Assembly (NCBI GenBank): GCA_017303905.1 | Contig: JAFLBH010000004.1 | Coordinates: forward strand, 62,001-126,000 | Origin: Bacteroidota bacterium | GTDB taxonomy: Bacteria; Bacteroidota; Bacteroidia; B-17B0; Aurantibacillaceae | Length of the DNA: 64,000 nucleotides | Direction of reading: 5' to 3' | Shown here: positions 26,342 to 34,635 of the stretch, piece after piece | How positions within the stretch are numbered: the first letter of the stretch is position 1 | Layout: every line of letters begins with the position of its first letter | Position numbers and translations under genes: made by a program | The notes under the pieces: model-generated | Seen by the model: only the letters and a program-made list of their open reading frames with translations | Database searches by the model: none | Told to the model about the DNA's origin: nothing

Positions 26342-28132
26342 ATGGCAGATAAAGCCTTAGTAGGAAATCCGGATTTTGACTGGAATTCCATTGGAAAAAA
26401 ACAAGACAATTATTCAAACGACGAACGTTCTAAGTTTGATGAATTGTATGGTAAATCATTAAGTACTGTAAACGATCTTCAGATTCTGGAAGGTACTGTA
26501 GTGGCAAAAAACAACCGTGAAGTTGTTGTGAACATTGGTTATAAATCGGATGGTGTTGTAGCCTTATCAGAATTCCGTTATAATCCTGATTTAAAAGTTG
26601 GTGATAAAGTTGAAGTTTTCATTGAGAAAGCTGAAGACGCAGCAGGCCAATTAATTTTATCTCATAAAAAAGCGCGTGCTAACAAAAGTTGGGATCGCGT
26701 TAATGAAGCTCTTAACTCTAACGAAGTTATTAAGGGTTATGTTAAGTGTCGCACCAAAGGCGGACTTATCGTGGATGTATTCGGTATCGAAGCATTCTTA
26801 CCTGGCTCTCAAATCGACGTTAAACCAATTCGTGATTACGATGTTTACGTTGGTAAGACTATGGAATTTAAAGTTGTAAAAATCAACAACGAATTCAAAA
26901 ACGTAGTAGTTTCTCACAAAGCATTAATTGAAGCTGAAATCGAGAACCAAAAACGTGAAATCATCTCTAAATTAGAAAAAGGACAAGTATTGGAAGGAAC
27001 TGTGAAAAACATTACTTCTTACGGTGTGTTTATTGATTTAGGTGGTGTTGACGGATTAATCCACATTACTGATTTATCATGGGGTCGTATTAACCACCCT
27101 GAAGAAATCGTTAAGTTAGACGAGAAAATTCAAGTGGTTATTCTTGATTTCGACGATGACAAAAAACGTATTGCTTTAGGTTTAAAACAATTATCTTCTC
27201 ATCCTTGGGATGCTTTAAGCACCGAAATTAAAGTTGGTGATAAAGTAAAAGGTAAAGTTGTAGTTATTGCTGATTACGGTGCATTTATTGAAGTAGCTCC
27301 TGGTGTTGAAGGTTTAATTCACGTAAGTGAAATGAGCTGGAGTCAACACTTACGTAGCGCTCAAGATTTCGTAAAAGTGGGTGATGAAGTTGAAGCTGTA
27401 GTTTTAACCTTAGACCGCGATGAGCGTAAGATGAGCTTAGGCATGAAGCAATTAACTCCTGATCCTTGGAATATGATTATGGAGAAATACGCTAAAGGTA
27501 CTCGTCACACAGGAACTGTTCGCAACTTCACCAATTTTGGTGTGTTTGTTGAATTAGAAGAAGGTGTTGATGGTTTAGTTCATATCTCTGATTTATCTTG
27601 GAGCAAGAAAATTAAACACCCTAGCGAATTCTGCAAAGTAGGTGATAAAATGGATGTGGTTGTATTGGAAATTGATGGCGAAAACCGTCGTTTATCTTTA
27701 GGCCATAAACAATTAGAAGATAATCCTTGGGATGTATTTGAAACTGTATTTACAATCGACTCTATCCACAACGGTACAGTTATGAGTGTAAATGATAAAG
27801 GTGCTATCATTGGTTTACCTTATGGTGTTGAAGGATTCTGTCCTGCTCGCCACTTAGCTAAAGCTGATGGTACAACTGCTAAAACTGAAGAAGTATTAGA
27901 GTTTAAAGTAATCGAATTTAGCAAGGATGCTAAGCGTATCGTAGTTTCTCACGCTCGTTTACACGAAGAAGTGAAAGAAGAAGCTAAGAAAGCTGACAAA
28001 GCGGCTAAAAAAGCGGATTACGAAGACGCTAAAAAAGCAGTAAAAAAGGTTAAAGACAATGTTGAAAAAACCACTTTAGGTGATATTTCAGCTTTATCTG
28101 ACCTTAAAGACAAAATGGACGGCAAAAAATAA
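26342..28132 (+). CDS. rpsA: 30S ribosomal protein S1
   Basis: A 596-residue protein with six S1 RNA-binding repeats (about 42-108, 122-192, 208-280, 295-367, 382-453, 468-535), the middle ones carrying the classic G-V-F-I/V-x-L-x-x-G-V-x-G-L-I/V-H-x-S/T-D/E-L/M-S-W pattern. The C-terminal 50 residues are Lys/Ala/Asp-rich. S1 binds mRNA leaders and unfolds them at the 30S subunit. The gene has its own promoter-like element and two terminators in series. S1 genes are often autoregulated; the structured leader would fit this. Confidence 0.96.
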   Translation: MADKALVGNPDFDWNSIGKKQDNYSNDERSKFDELYGKSLSTVNDLQILEGTVVAKNNREVVVNIGYKSDGVVALSEFRYNPDLKVGDKVEVFIEKAEDAAGQLILSHKKARANKSWDRVNEALNSNEVIKGYVKCRTKGGLIVDVFGIEAFLPGSQIDVKPIRDYDVYVGKTMEFKVVKINNEFKNVVVSHKALIEAEIENQKREIISKLEKGQVLEGTVKNITSYGVFIDLGGVDGLIHITDLSWGRINHPEEIVKLDEKIQVVILDFDDDKKRIALGLKQLSSHPWDALSTEIKVGDKVKGKVVVIADYGAFIEVAPGVEGLIHVSEMSWSQHLRSAQDFVKVGDEVEAVVLTLDRDERKMSLGMKQLTPDPWNMIMEKYAKGTRHTGTVRNFTNFGVFVELEEGVDGLVHISDLSWSKKIKHPSEFCKVGDKMDVVVLEIDGENRRLSLGHKQLEDNPWDVFETVFTIDSIHNGTVMSVNDKGAIIGLPYGVEGFCPARHLAKADGTTAKTEEVLEFKVIEFSKDAKRIVVSHARLHEEVKEEAKKADKAAKKADYEDAKKAVKKVKDNVEKTTLGDISALSDLKDKMDGKK

Positions 28133-28205
28133 GCCGCTAGTTATTCATTGATTATCAGCCGAATAACTAAAAAATAATCCGTCCGGACGAGTTCCGGATA
28201 GAGCA

Positions 28206-28237
28206 AACTAAAAACACGCCATGGTTTTTAGTTTTTT
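28206..28237 (+). terminator. first intrinsic terminator after rpsA
   Basis: Ten-bp stem AACTAAAAAC / GTTTTTAGTT (28206-28215, 28224-28233), 8-base loop, then a run of Ts to 28237. About 75 bp after the rpsA stop. Confidence 0.8.
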
Positions 28238-28241
28238 GAGG

Positions 28242-28277
28242 TCCCGATCGTGTTAATAACCGGTCGGGATTTTTTTT
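28242..28277 (+). terminator. second intrinsic terminator after rpsA
   Basis: Nine-bp stem TCCCGATCG / CGGTCGGGA with one G-U pair (28242-28250, 28261-28269), 10-base loop, then eight Ts (28270-28277). It begins 5 bp after the first terminator, giving a double stop. Confidence 0.85.
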
Positions 28278-28361
28278 ACCCTTTTTTTGGAGGCGGACAA
28301 TATTTTGGAATACCTTCCGTTATTACTTAAAATGAAAGTATAAACCCATAAATCCCCGCCG

Positions 28362-28556
28362 ATGATAAAAACATCTACTCTACCTTCTTCTTTACACACC
28401 GAAAACAAAACTGAAACTTCTAAAAAAGAAGAACAGCAGTTACCTGAATTCGCAGAGCCTTCAGCTAATTGCATCAATAACATTCTAAACTACTCCAAAT
28501 CATTAAAGGTTTTAAAAAGCCAATTGATTAACGAAATTGAAGTAGTACATACTTAA
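28362..28556 (+). CDS. small hypothetical protein (64 residues)
   Basis: A 64-codon frame with ATG 28362, placed after the double terminator of rpsA and followed immediately by another terminator. The start is polar and rich in Ser/Thr/Lys/Glu (HTENKTETSKKEEQQLPEFA); the rest could form helices (NNILNYSKSLKVLKSQLINE). It has no recognisable family. Being bracketed by terminators supports a separate transcription unit, but no promoter was found. On its other strand only a 76-codon shadow frame exists. Confidence 0.5.
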   Translation: MIKTSTLPSSLHTENKTETSKKEEQQLPEFAEPSANCINNILNYSKSLKVLKSQLINEIEVVHT

Positions 28557-28585
28557 AAAAAGCCCCGAATTATCGGGGCTTTTTT
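28555..28585. terminator. bidirectional terminator between the small gene and nadB
   Basis: Eight-bp GC-rich stem AGCCCCGA / TCGGGGCT (28561-28568, 28573-28580) with a four-base loop, six As before and five Ts after. It can end transcription from both sides; the nadB stop codon is at its right edge. Confidence 0.9.
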
Positions 28586-30158
28586 ATTCAACAACTTCTG
28601 TTTTTTTATACTGCTGCATATAATGCAAGCCAACACTCTCTTTGCGTTGCATGGCGTGTTTAATAATTAAATAGCCAACGCATATAATATTTCTTAACTC
28701 ACATAATTTAGGTGTAATAATAGTTTTATCGTAAAGCGCTTCGTTCTCTTTGTATAAAATTTCTAAACGATCGAAGGCACGCTTTAAACGTAAATTACTT
28801 CTCACAATCCCAACATAGTTACTCATAATTTGCTGCACTTCCTTTTGAGATTGTGTAATCAAAATCATTTCCTCCGCCTGCTCTGTTCCTTCTGCATTCC
28901 AGTTAGGAATATTTTCTTTGAACTGAATAGAATCAATCATTGACGAAGCATGTTCAGCGGCGCTATGTGCAAACACGCAGGCTTCCAACAACGAATTACT
29001 TGCCAATCGGTTTGCGCCATGTAATCCGGTACAAGCACATTCACCAATCGCAAATAAATTATCAATTGTAGATTTACCGTTTTCATCTACAATAATTCCT
29101 CCGCATAAATAATGCATAGCAGGCACCACCGGTATCATACGCATGAAAGGATCAATACCTAAGCTCATGCATTTATTATAAATATTCGGGAAATGCTCTA
29201 TGAATCCTTTACGGTCTAAATGCCGGCAATCCAAATACACAAAATCATCACCGCGTATTTTCATTTCATTATCGATGGCGCGTGCAACGATATCACGTGG
29301 CGCTAAAGAACCGCGCGAATCGTATTTCTGCATAAACTCTTTTCCATCGAGTGTCTTCAATACCGCTCCAAATCCTCTAATTGCTTCTGTAATTAAAAAA
29401 CTCGGGTGCTCATTTGGATTATAAAGCGAGGTTGGATGAAACTGAACAAACTCCATGTCTTTAACATGACCTTTGGCGCGATACACCATGGCAATACCAT
29501 CACCTGTAGCAATCGTTGGATTAGTAGTAGTTGCATACACATGTCCTGCCCCACCCGTTGCCATTACCGTAACTTTTGCCAACACCGTTTCAATTTTTTG
29601 TGACTTAGTGTTTAAAACATAAGCTCCATAGCATGTAATTCCTTTTGTTTTTGACGTTACCAACTCACCTAAATGATGTTGCGTAATAATATCAATAGCA
29701 AAATGATGATCGAGAATATTAATATTGGGATGTTTGCGTACTTGTTCAATTAAAGCCCGTTCAATTTCATATCCGGTTATATCCTTATGATGTAAAATGC
29801 GATGTTCGCTATGACCACCTTCTTTTGCCAAATCATACTCGCCATTTTGTGCTTTATCGAAACGTGTACCAAGTTCAATCAATTCTTTTACGCGTTGCGT
29901 TCCTTCGGTTACCACCTTTCGCACAATTTTCTCATCGCATAATCCGGCACCAGCCACTAATGTATCCTGAACATGTTTCTCAAAACTATCCTTATCATGC
30001 CACACAGCGGCAATACCTCCCTGTGCGTACTTGGTATTACTCTCCTCTTCATTTGCTTTGGTAATAAGAAACACCTTTTTGGTTTCCGCTACCTTTAAAG
30101 CAAAACTGAGGCCGGCAATACCAGAACCAATTACTAAATAGTCGGTTTTATGTTGCAT
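28584..30158 (-). CDS. nadB: L-aspartate oxidase
   Basis: A 524-residue flavoprotein that oxidises L-aspartate to iminoaspartate, the first step of de novo NAD synthesis. FAD-binding G11-S-G-I-A-G16 at the N-terminus, the substrate-region EGGHSEHRILHHKD, the RGSLAPRDIVARAI segment with active-site Arg, and the FAD motif GECACTGLHGANRLASNSLLE are all seen. The length fits (540 in E. coli). nadA and nadC are not in the window. It is divergent from the Nfu gene, which is suggestive because NadA needs a 4Fe-4S cluster. Confidence 0.95.
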   Translation of the reverse strand: MQHKTDYLVIGSGIAGLSFALKVAETKKVFLITKANEEESNTKYAQGGIAAVWHDKDSFEKHVQDTLVAGAGLCDEKIVRKVVTEGTQRVKELIELGTRFDKAQNGEYDLAKEGGHSEHRILHHKDITGYEIERALIEQVRKHPNINILDHHFAIDIITQHHLGELVTSKTKGITCYGAYVLNTKSQKIETVLAKVTVMATGGAGHVYATTTNPTIATGDGIAMVYRAKGHVKDMEFVQFHPTSLYNPNEHPSFLITEAIRGFGAVLKTLDGKEFMQKYDSRGSLAPRDIVARAIDNEMKIRGDDFVYLDCRHLDRKGFIEHFPNIYNKCMSLGIDPFMRMIPVVPAMHYLCGGIIVDENGKSTIDNLFAIGECACTGLHGANRLASNSLLEACVFAHSAAEHASSMIDSIQFKENIPNWNAEGTEQAEEMILITQSQKEVQQIMSNYVGIVRSNLRLKRAFDRLEILYKENEALYDKTIITPKLCELRNIICVGYLIIKHAMQRKESVGLHYMQQYKKTEVVE

Positions 30159-30169
30159 AATTTAACACT

Positions 30170-30177
30170 CAAAGGTA
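30170..30177 (-). promoter_or_regulatory. -7 promoter element TACCTTTG of nadB
   Basis: An exact TAnnTTTG on the minus strand, ending 12 bp before the nadB ATG (30158). Together with the element at 30202 on the other strand it makes a divergent promoter pair inside a 55-bp gap. Confidence 0.45.
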
Positions 30178-30201
30178 AACAATTATACGCTTTATTGTTC
30201 G

Positions 30202-30209
30202 TAAATTTG
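30202..30209 (+). promoter_or_regulatory. -7 promoter element TAAATTTG of the Nfu gene
   Basis: An exact TAnnTTTG ending 5 bp before the ATG at 30214, so transcription would begin at or next to the start codon (leaderless mRNA). No -33 element was recognised. Confidence 0.45.
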
Positions 30210-30213
30210 ACGC

Positions 30214-30837
30214 ATGAATCCGAACGAAATCCCATACATCATTTACGCCGAGGAAACTCCTAATCCTGCTACCATGAAATTTGTAGCAAACCGTTTACTC
30301 TTAGTGAGTGGTGCAACGGCCGATTATAAATCAGTTGCTGATGCCAAAGATGCACCCATCGCAAAAGCAATGTTTAATTTCCCTTTTGTAAAACATGTTT
30401 TCATTTCGTTTAACTACATTACCATTACCAAGCACGACTCAGTATTGTGGGAAGATATCTCTTATGAATTACGCATCTTTATTACGGATTATTTAAATAA
30501 AGGAAATACTGTTGTAGATAAATTACCCGAGCAACAAGTTGCGGCGGACTCTTCTTTTACAAAAACGGTTAATATCAATACTCAACATAATGCTCCCAAA
30601 AATGATATTGAAAACAAAATCATTGAAGTACTCGAGCAATATATTCGTCCCGCTGTTGAACAAGATGGCGGACTCATCACCTTTAAAGAATTAAACGACG
30701 GTATTGTAACAGTTCAAATGCGAGGAAGCTGCAGTGGTTGCCCGAGCAGCACAATGACTCTCAAAGCCGGTATTGAAGCTTTATTAAAGCGCCTTTTACC
30801 TGATCACGTAAAAGAAGTGGTAAGCGAAGCGGTTTAG
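30214..30837 (+). CDS. Nfu-type iron-sulfur cluster carrier protein
   Basis: A 207-residue protein with an N-terminal Nfu_N domain (EETPNPATMKFVANRLLL, residues about 10-100), a linker, and a C-terminal NifU domain (about 128-205, VLEQYIRPAVEQDGGLITF). The cluster-binding cysteines are C173-S-G-C176 in RGSCSGCPSSTMTLKAG. It carries 4Fe-4S clusters to target enzymes in the cytoplasm. It is divergent from nadB. Four copies of a 7-bp repeat follow its stop codon. Confidence 0.92.
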   Translation: MNPNEIPYIIYAEETPNPATMKFVANRLLLVSGATADYKSVADAKDAPIAKAMFNFPFVKHVFISFNYITITKHDSVLWEDISYELRIFITDYLNKGNTVVDKLPEQQVAADSSFTKTVNINTQHNAPKNDIENKIIEVLEQYIRPAVEQDGGLITFKELNDGIVTVQMRGSCSGCPSSTMTLKAGIEALLKRLLPDHVKEVVSEAV

Positions 30838-30839
30838 TT

Positions 30840-30867
30840 AGTTCGGAGTTAAGAGTTCAAAGTTCGT
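30840..30867. repeat. short heptanucleotide tandem repeat (four AGTTNNN units)
   Basis: Four consecutive 7-base units AGTTCGG, AGTTAAG, AGTTCAA, AGTTCGT, in exact 7-bp register, fill most of the gap between the Nfu stop (30837) and the next ATG (30874). Confidence 0.6.
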
Positions 30868-30873
30868 CTATTC

Positions 30874-31503
30874 ATGAAAACAGCCATTATATTTGGAGTG
30901 ACTGGTTTAACCGGAAAAGCTCTTTTGCACAATATCGTAGAGGATGCCCGTTACTCCAAAATTTATATCGTTACCCGACGACCTTGCGGATTTATACATC
31001 CAAAAGTTGAAGAAATACTTTTCAATTATAAAAACTTTAAAGAAATGCCTTCTATAAAGGCTGATCACGTTTTCTGTTGCTTGGGAACTACCATAAAAAA
31101 AGCTGGTTCAAAAGAAGCACAACAAATCATTGACCGTGATTATCCTATTGAAATTGCCAAATATGCTAATACACTTGGCGCCGAAAAAATGGTTACAGTT
31201 TCTTCTATTGGCGCTGATGCCAAATCATCGAATTTCTATTTACGTACCAAAGGTGAAATGGAAGAAGGTGTAAAATCAAATTTTAAACATTCCGTATTTG
31301 TTCGTCCCTCTTTTTTATTGGGTAACAGAGAAGAAATGCGTATTGGTGAAAAGATTGGGATTGCTTTATTTTCCATCATCAACCCTCTTTTATTCGGCAG
31401 TTTATCCAAATACAAAGGCATTCAGGTGAGCCAACTCTCAAAAGCGATGATTAACGCTTGTTTTAATAAAACGGAAGAGGTTTTATATTATAAAGATTTT
31501 TAA
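30874..31503 (+). CDS. NAD(P)-binding Rossmann-fold protein (HTATIP2/epimerase-like)
   Basis: A 209-residue atypical short-chain dehydrogenase. The dinucleotide site G-V-T-G-L-T-G (residues 8-14, TAIIFGVTGLTGKALLHNI) is followed by IYIVTRRP, DHVFCCLGTTIKKAGS and the catalytic-region strand MVTVSSIGADAKSSNFYLRTKG with the Y-x-x-x-K equivalent. These features match the NAD(P)H-binding TIP30/YtfG-like group. Substrate unknown. It starts 36 bp after Nfu; a shared transcript is possible. Confidence 0.82.
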   Translation: MKTAIIFGVTGLTGKALLHNIVEDARYSKIYIVTRRPCGFIHPKVEEILFNYKNFKEMPSIKADHVFCCLGTTIKKAGSKEAQQIIDRDYPIEIAKYANTLGAEKMVTVSSIGADAKSSNFYLRTKGEMEEGVKSNFKHSVFVRPSFLLGNREEMRIGEKIGIALFSIINPLLFGSLSKYKGIQVSQLSKAMINACFNKTEEVLYYKDF

Positions 31504-31541
31504 TTCTACAATTTGTAGCAACAATTTTCTTAATCCGTGCT

Positions 31542-31549
31542 TAAATTTA
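31542..31549 (+). promoter_or_regulatory. candidate -7 element TAAATTTA
   Basis: TAnnTTTG with one mismatch, ending 5 bp before the GTG start of the exonuclease/GIY-YIG gene; the same box-to-start distance as at the Nfu gene. Confidence 0.3.
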
Positions 31550-31553
31550 TCCC

Positions 31554-32942
31554 GTGTTTGCAATTATCGATATTGAAACCTGCGGGGGAAAATTTGATTT
31601 CCGCCATGGAAGAATTACTGAGATTTGTATTGTAAAGCACGATGGTTTACAAGTAGTAGATGTTTGGTCGACACTCATTAATCCGGAGTGCCATATCAGC
31701 ACTTACTTTACCAGCCTCACCGGTATAACCAATGACATGGTTCCTGATGCCCCTAAATTTTATGAAGTAGCTAAGAAAATCATTGAAATGACCGAAGGTT
31801 GCATTTTTGTTGCGCACAATGTAGGTTTTGATTATGGGTTTATAAAAGAAGAATTTGAGTCATTAGGATACAAATACAGAAAGGATACTTTATGCACAGT
31901 TAGACTAAGCAGAAAATTAATCCCGGGAAGAATTTCCTACAGCTTAGGTCATTTATGCGCCTCCTTGGGAATAGAAATTGAAGGAAGACACCGCGCACAA
32001 GGAGATGCGGAAGCTACGGCTAAATTATTTGATTTGTTATTGCAATTAAAATCACAACATCCTCAATACAAAAATATGGGCGTAGAAGAAATCATGACGC
32101 GCCGCATTGATAAAATTAAAGAATATATTCTTAAAAAATTACCGGAGGAATGTGGCGTTTACTATTTCCTGAATAAGGAACAAGAGATTATTTACATTGG
32201 AAAAAGTACCAATATGTATCAGCGGGCTATTGCGCACTTTAACAGTAAGGAGAACAAAAGCAAAAAGCTCCTGAATGATTTATACAATGTTGATTTTGTA
32301 GTTACCGGAAGTGAATTAGTAGCGCTGCTGCATGAATCTTCTGAAATTAAAAAGCATAAACCCAAATATAACCGTGCACGCAAAGCCGATGAATTTACTC
32401 ACAGTATCGACTCCTTCAAAGACAAAAGCGACATCATTAACTTTAAGATTGTGCCTTACGAAGAATCGGAAAACGCTGTTGAGTCATTCGTCACCTACTC
32501 TTCAGCACGCGAAAAACTCGAAAAATGGATTGATGAATATGAGTTGTGTTTACGTTATTGCGGATTAACAGGAGAAGACTCTGTTTGTTTTAATCATCAG
32601 ATAAAAAAATGTAAAGGCATTTGTAACAATGAAGAAGAAGTTGAAGCTTATAACAAACGTGCTGAAGAGGTGATAAAAAAATCAGCCTATGAAAAATCAA
32701 ATTTCATCTTGCTCGACAAAGGCCGCCATCATGAAGAAAGAGCTTTGATTCTAATTGAAAACAATCAATACAAAGGATATGGTTTTATTGACTCCAGTCA
32801 TCAAATAAATTCTATGGATGATTGCCGCGACATCATCACTCATGCCCCGTATTATCCTGATAGCGATAATCTGGTAAAAGGCTGGATGCGTTCCAACAAA
32901 TACTATAAAACCTTTGAGTTAACCGTCAATAATTTTAATTAA
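31554..32942 (+). CDS. DnaQ-like exonuclease fused to a GIY-YIG (UvrC/Cho-like) endonuclease
   Basis: A 462-residue protein. Residues 1-165 are a DEDDh 3'-5' exonuclease like DNA polymerase III epsilon: D6-I-E8 (Exo I), HNVGFD93 (Exo II), H146-x4-D151 (Exo III). Residues about 195-285 are a GIY-YIG endonuclease (G201-V-Y203, Y214-I-G216, R224). The C-terminal part has a Cys cluster (CGLTGEDSVCFNHQIKKC then KGIC) like the one that follows the nuclease in UvrC and Cho. It probably acts in repair, cutting near damage. The start is GTG 31554; it lies only five codons before the first catalytic Asp. Such epsilon/Cho fusions are known in other bacteria. Confidence 0.9.
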   Translation: MFAIIDIETCGGKFDFRHGRITEICIVKHDGLQVVDVWSTLINPECHISTYFTSLTGITNDMVPDAPKFYEVAKKIIEMTEGCIFVAHNVGFDYGFIKEEFESLGYKYRKDTLCTVRLSRKLIPGRISYSLGHLCASLGIEIEGRHRAQGDAEATAKLFDLLLQLKSQHPQYKNMGVEEIMTRRIDKIKEYILKKLPEECGVYYFLNKEQEIIYIGKSTNMYQRAIAHFNSKENKSKKLLNDLYNVDFVVTGSELVALLHESSEIKKHKPKYNRARKADEFTHSIDSFKDKSDIINFKIVPYEESENAVESFVTYSSAREKLEKWIDEYELCLRYCGLTGEDSVCFNHQIKKCKGICNNEEEVEAYNKRAEEVIKKSAYEKSNFILLDKGRHHEERALILIENNQYKGYGFIDSSHQINSMDDCRDIITHAPYYPDSDNLVKGWMRSNKYYKTFELTVNNFN

Positions 32943-32973
32943 AAAGCCCCATAACTTTTATGTTATGAGGCTT
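32941..32973 (-). terminator. terminator of the propeller protein gene
   Basis: On the minus strand AAGCC-T-CATAAC, 6-base loop, GTTATG-G-GGCTTTTT: an 11-bp stem with one mismatch followed by five Ts. It overlaps the stop of the convergent plus-strand gene. Confidence 0.75.
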
Positions 32974-32992
32974 AATCGCAATTATCGTTTTT

Positions 32993-34561
32993 TTATAATG
33001 TTTTGTGTTTGGTAATTGTTTGTTCGTTAAATCGAATAAAATAATTACCTGTTTGATCGAAGCGAGGTGCATAACAACCCTTAAGCTTTCCTAATATTTT
33101 ACCACTTGTCAAATCAAAACGAACAAATTCATTTTGATCATCTTCATCCTTGCCGGTCCATACAATGTAAGCATCTCCTTTAAATTCTGTAAACAAAACT
33201 TTATTTGTGGAAGTAGCGTAATTTTTTACTCCTGCCGGAGAATAAGATGCAATTCCTTCTTCACCCTTAACAATATAGTTTTTGTCGTACTCAAAAATAT
33301 ACTTCGGTTTTCCAATTTCTTTACCCAACTCTACTTTACTCTTTACTTTACCTGTTGACGGTTCTAAATAATACACAAACTTTGGAGAACAGGCAACCAG
33401 TGTATTTCCATCCATCAAAATAGTACACTCTGATTTTGAAAATTTATCTTCTGTAAACACCGTCTCTGCAGTCCATAATTGTTTTCCGCTAGCCGCGTCG
33501 AATGCACGAATATCCGATTTTCCTTCATAAACTACCTTTGCAATATTTGTTGTTGCGCCATTATTAGCATTGTATACAGATTTTGCTTTACGTATATATC
33601 CGCCAAACTTTGCAATTAAAACATTATCCGATACTAATAATTCAGAAACAACATCATTATTATCCAACTTTTCACTCTTCCATAAAAGTGAACCGGTATT
33701 TATATCAAGTTTTTTGATTGCCTTCTCGCCTTTTGACAAGTCGCAAAGATATACCGCATCTTTATCTACGGTAGGTAACGGTGATTTCCCGATTTCTTGA
33801 GATGTCATGCCTGCATCTACCATATCAAAAGTAGTTGTCCATAAGACTGAACCATTTTTTAAATCTAATACAGTAATACCTTCATAAATCACAAACACCT
33901 TTCCGTTTTTAACCATTACATTCATCATAATATCTGGGTCATCACTGCTCAACAACAAACGGTTAATATGCGTTACTGCCCTGGCTTTAATAGCAGTTGA
34001 CCAAGTGTTTCCTCCCGAAGCTTTAACGGTTACATCAAACGTATTACCCGCACTTGAGTTCTTTAAAAATTTATCTTTGAAGTAAAGTTCAACGAATGTA
34101 TTAGTAGCTTCATCAACTGTATAGGTAGCAAATGTTTGCTTTACCTTCGATTTTTTAATCTTATTACTTTTGTCTTTCAGAGTAGATTCAGTAACTGAAC
34201 TGTTTATTTGTCCGGTTTTGGAATCGAGGTAAATTGTAGTTTTAGTATCTTCTTTTGGCTTGTTATAAACCACTTCAACCGGATCTCCTTCTTTAGCCCA
34301 TAAGAAAGTCCAGTCTTCAACAGACTTAATACCTAGACGTTCTTTTGCGTTAAATGTCCATAATGTTTTACCATTGGTTCCATCCACCATCGAAAAGGCT
34401 TTTAAATCACCAATAATAATCATTGACAAATCCGCGTTACAGGAATTCCATTTGTTTTCTACATCGACTTTAGTCTCCCATTCTTTTTTAAATTCGGTTT
34501 GTGAGGAAAGTATTCCGCTTAAAAATAGCAGCGATGCCACCAGCATTTTCTTTGTTTTCAT
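32993..34561 (-). CDS. secreted PQQ-like beta-propeller protein
   Basis: A 522-residue protein from ATG 34561 (MKTKKMLVASLLFLSGILSSQ, a signal peptide); the frame is open to 34582, but that would add RNKPTI in front of the signal. The mature part repeats the PQQ-like propeller blade, with Trp near the end of strands (GTNGKTLWTFNA, NGSVLWTTTFD, TGSLLWKSEKLD, SGKQLWTAETVF). No quinone-binding residues stand out, so a binding or scaffold role is more likely than dehydrogenase activity. The NarL-type response regulator gene lies 74 bp upstream in the same direction. Confidence 0.85.
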   Translation of the reverse strand: MKTKKMLVASLLFLSGILSSQTEFKKEWETKVDVENKWNSCNADLSMIIIGDLKAFSMVDGTNGKTLWTFNAKERLGIKSVEDWTFLWAKEGDPVEVVYNKPKEDTKTTIYLDSKTGQINSSVTESTLKDKSNKIKKSKVKQTFATYTVDEATNTFVELYFKDKFLKNSSAGNTFDVTVKASGGNTWSTAIKARAVTHINRLLLSSDDPDIMMNVMVKNGKVFVIYEGITVLDLKNGSVLWTTTFDMVDAGMTSQEIGKSPLPTVDKDAVYLCDLSKGEKAIKKLDINTGSLLWKSEKLDNNDVVSELLVSDNVLIAKFGGYIRKAKSVYNANNGATTNIAKVVYEGKSDIRAFDAASGKQLWTAETVFTEDKFSKSECTILMDGNTLVACSPKFVYYLEPSTGKVKSKVELGKEIGKPKYIFEYDKNYIVKGEEGIASYSPAGVKNYATSTNKVLFTEFKGDAYIVWTGKDEDDQNEFVRFDLTSGKILGKLKGCYAPRFDQTGNYFIRFNEQTITKHKTL

Positions 34562-34635
34562 AATTGTAGGTTTATTCCTCAAAAGTGCTCTAAAAATAAA
34601 GAGTGAGCAATACGAAAAAAGTAGTAATTCTTATA

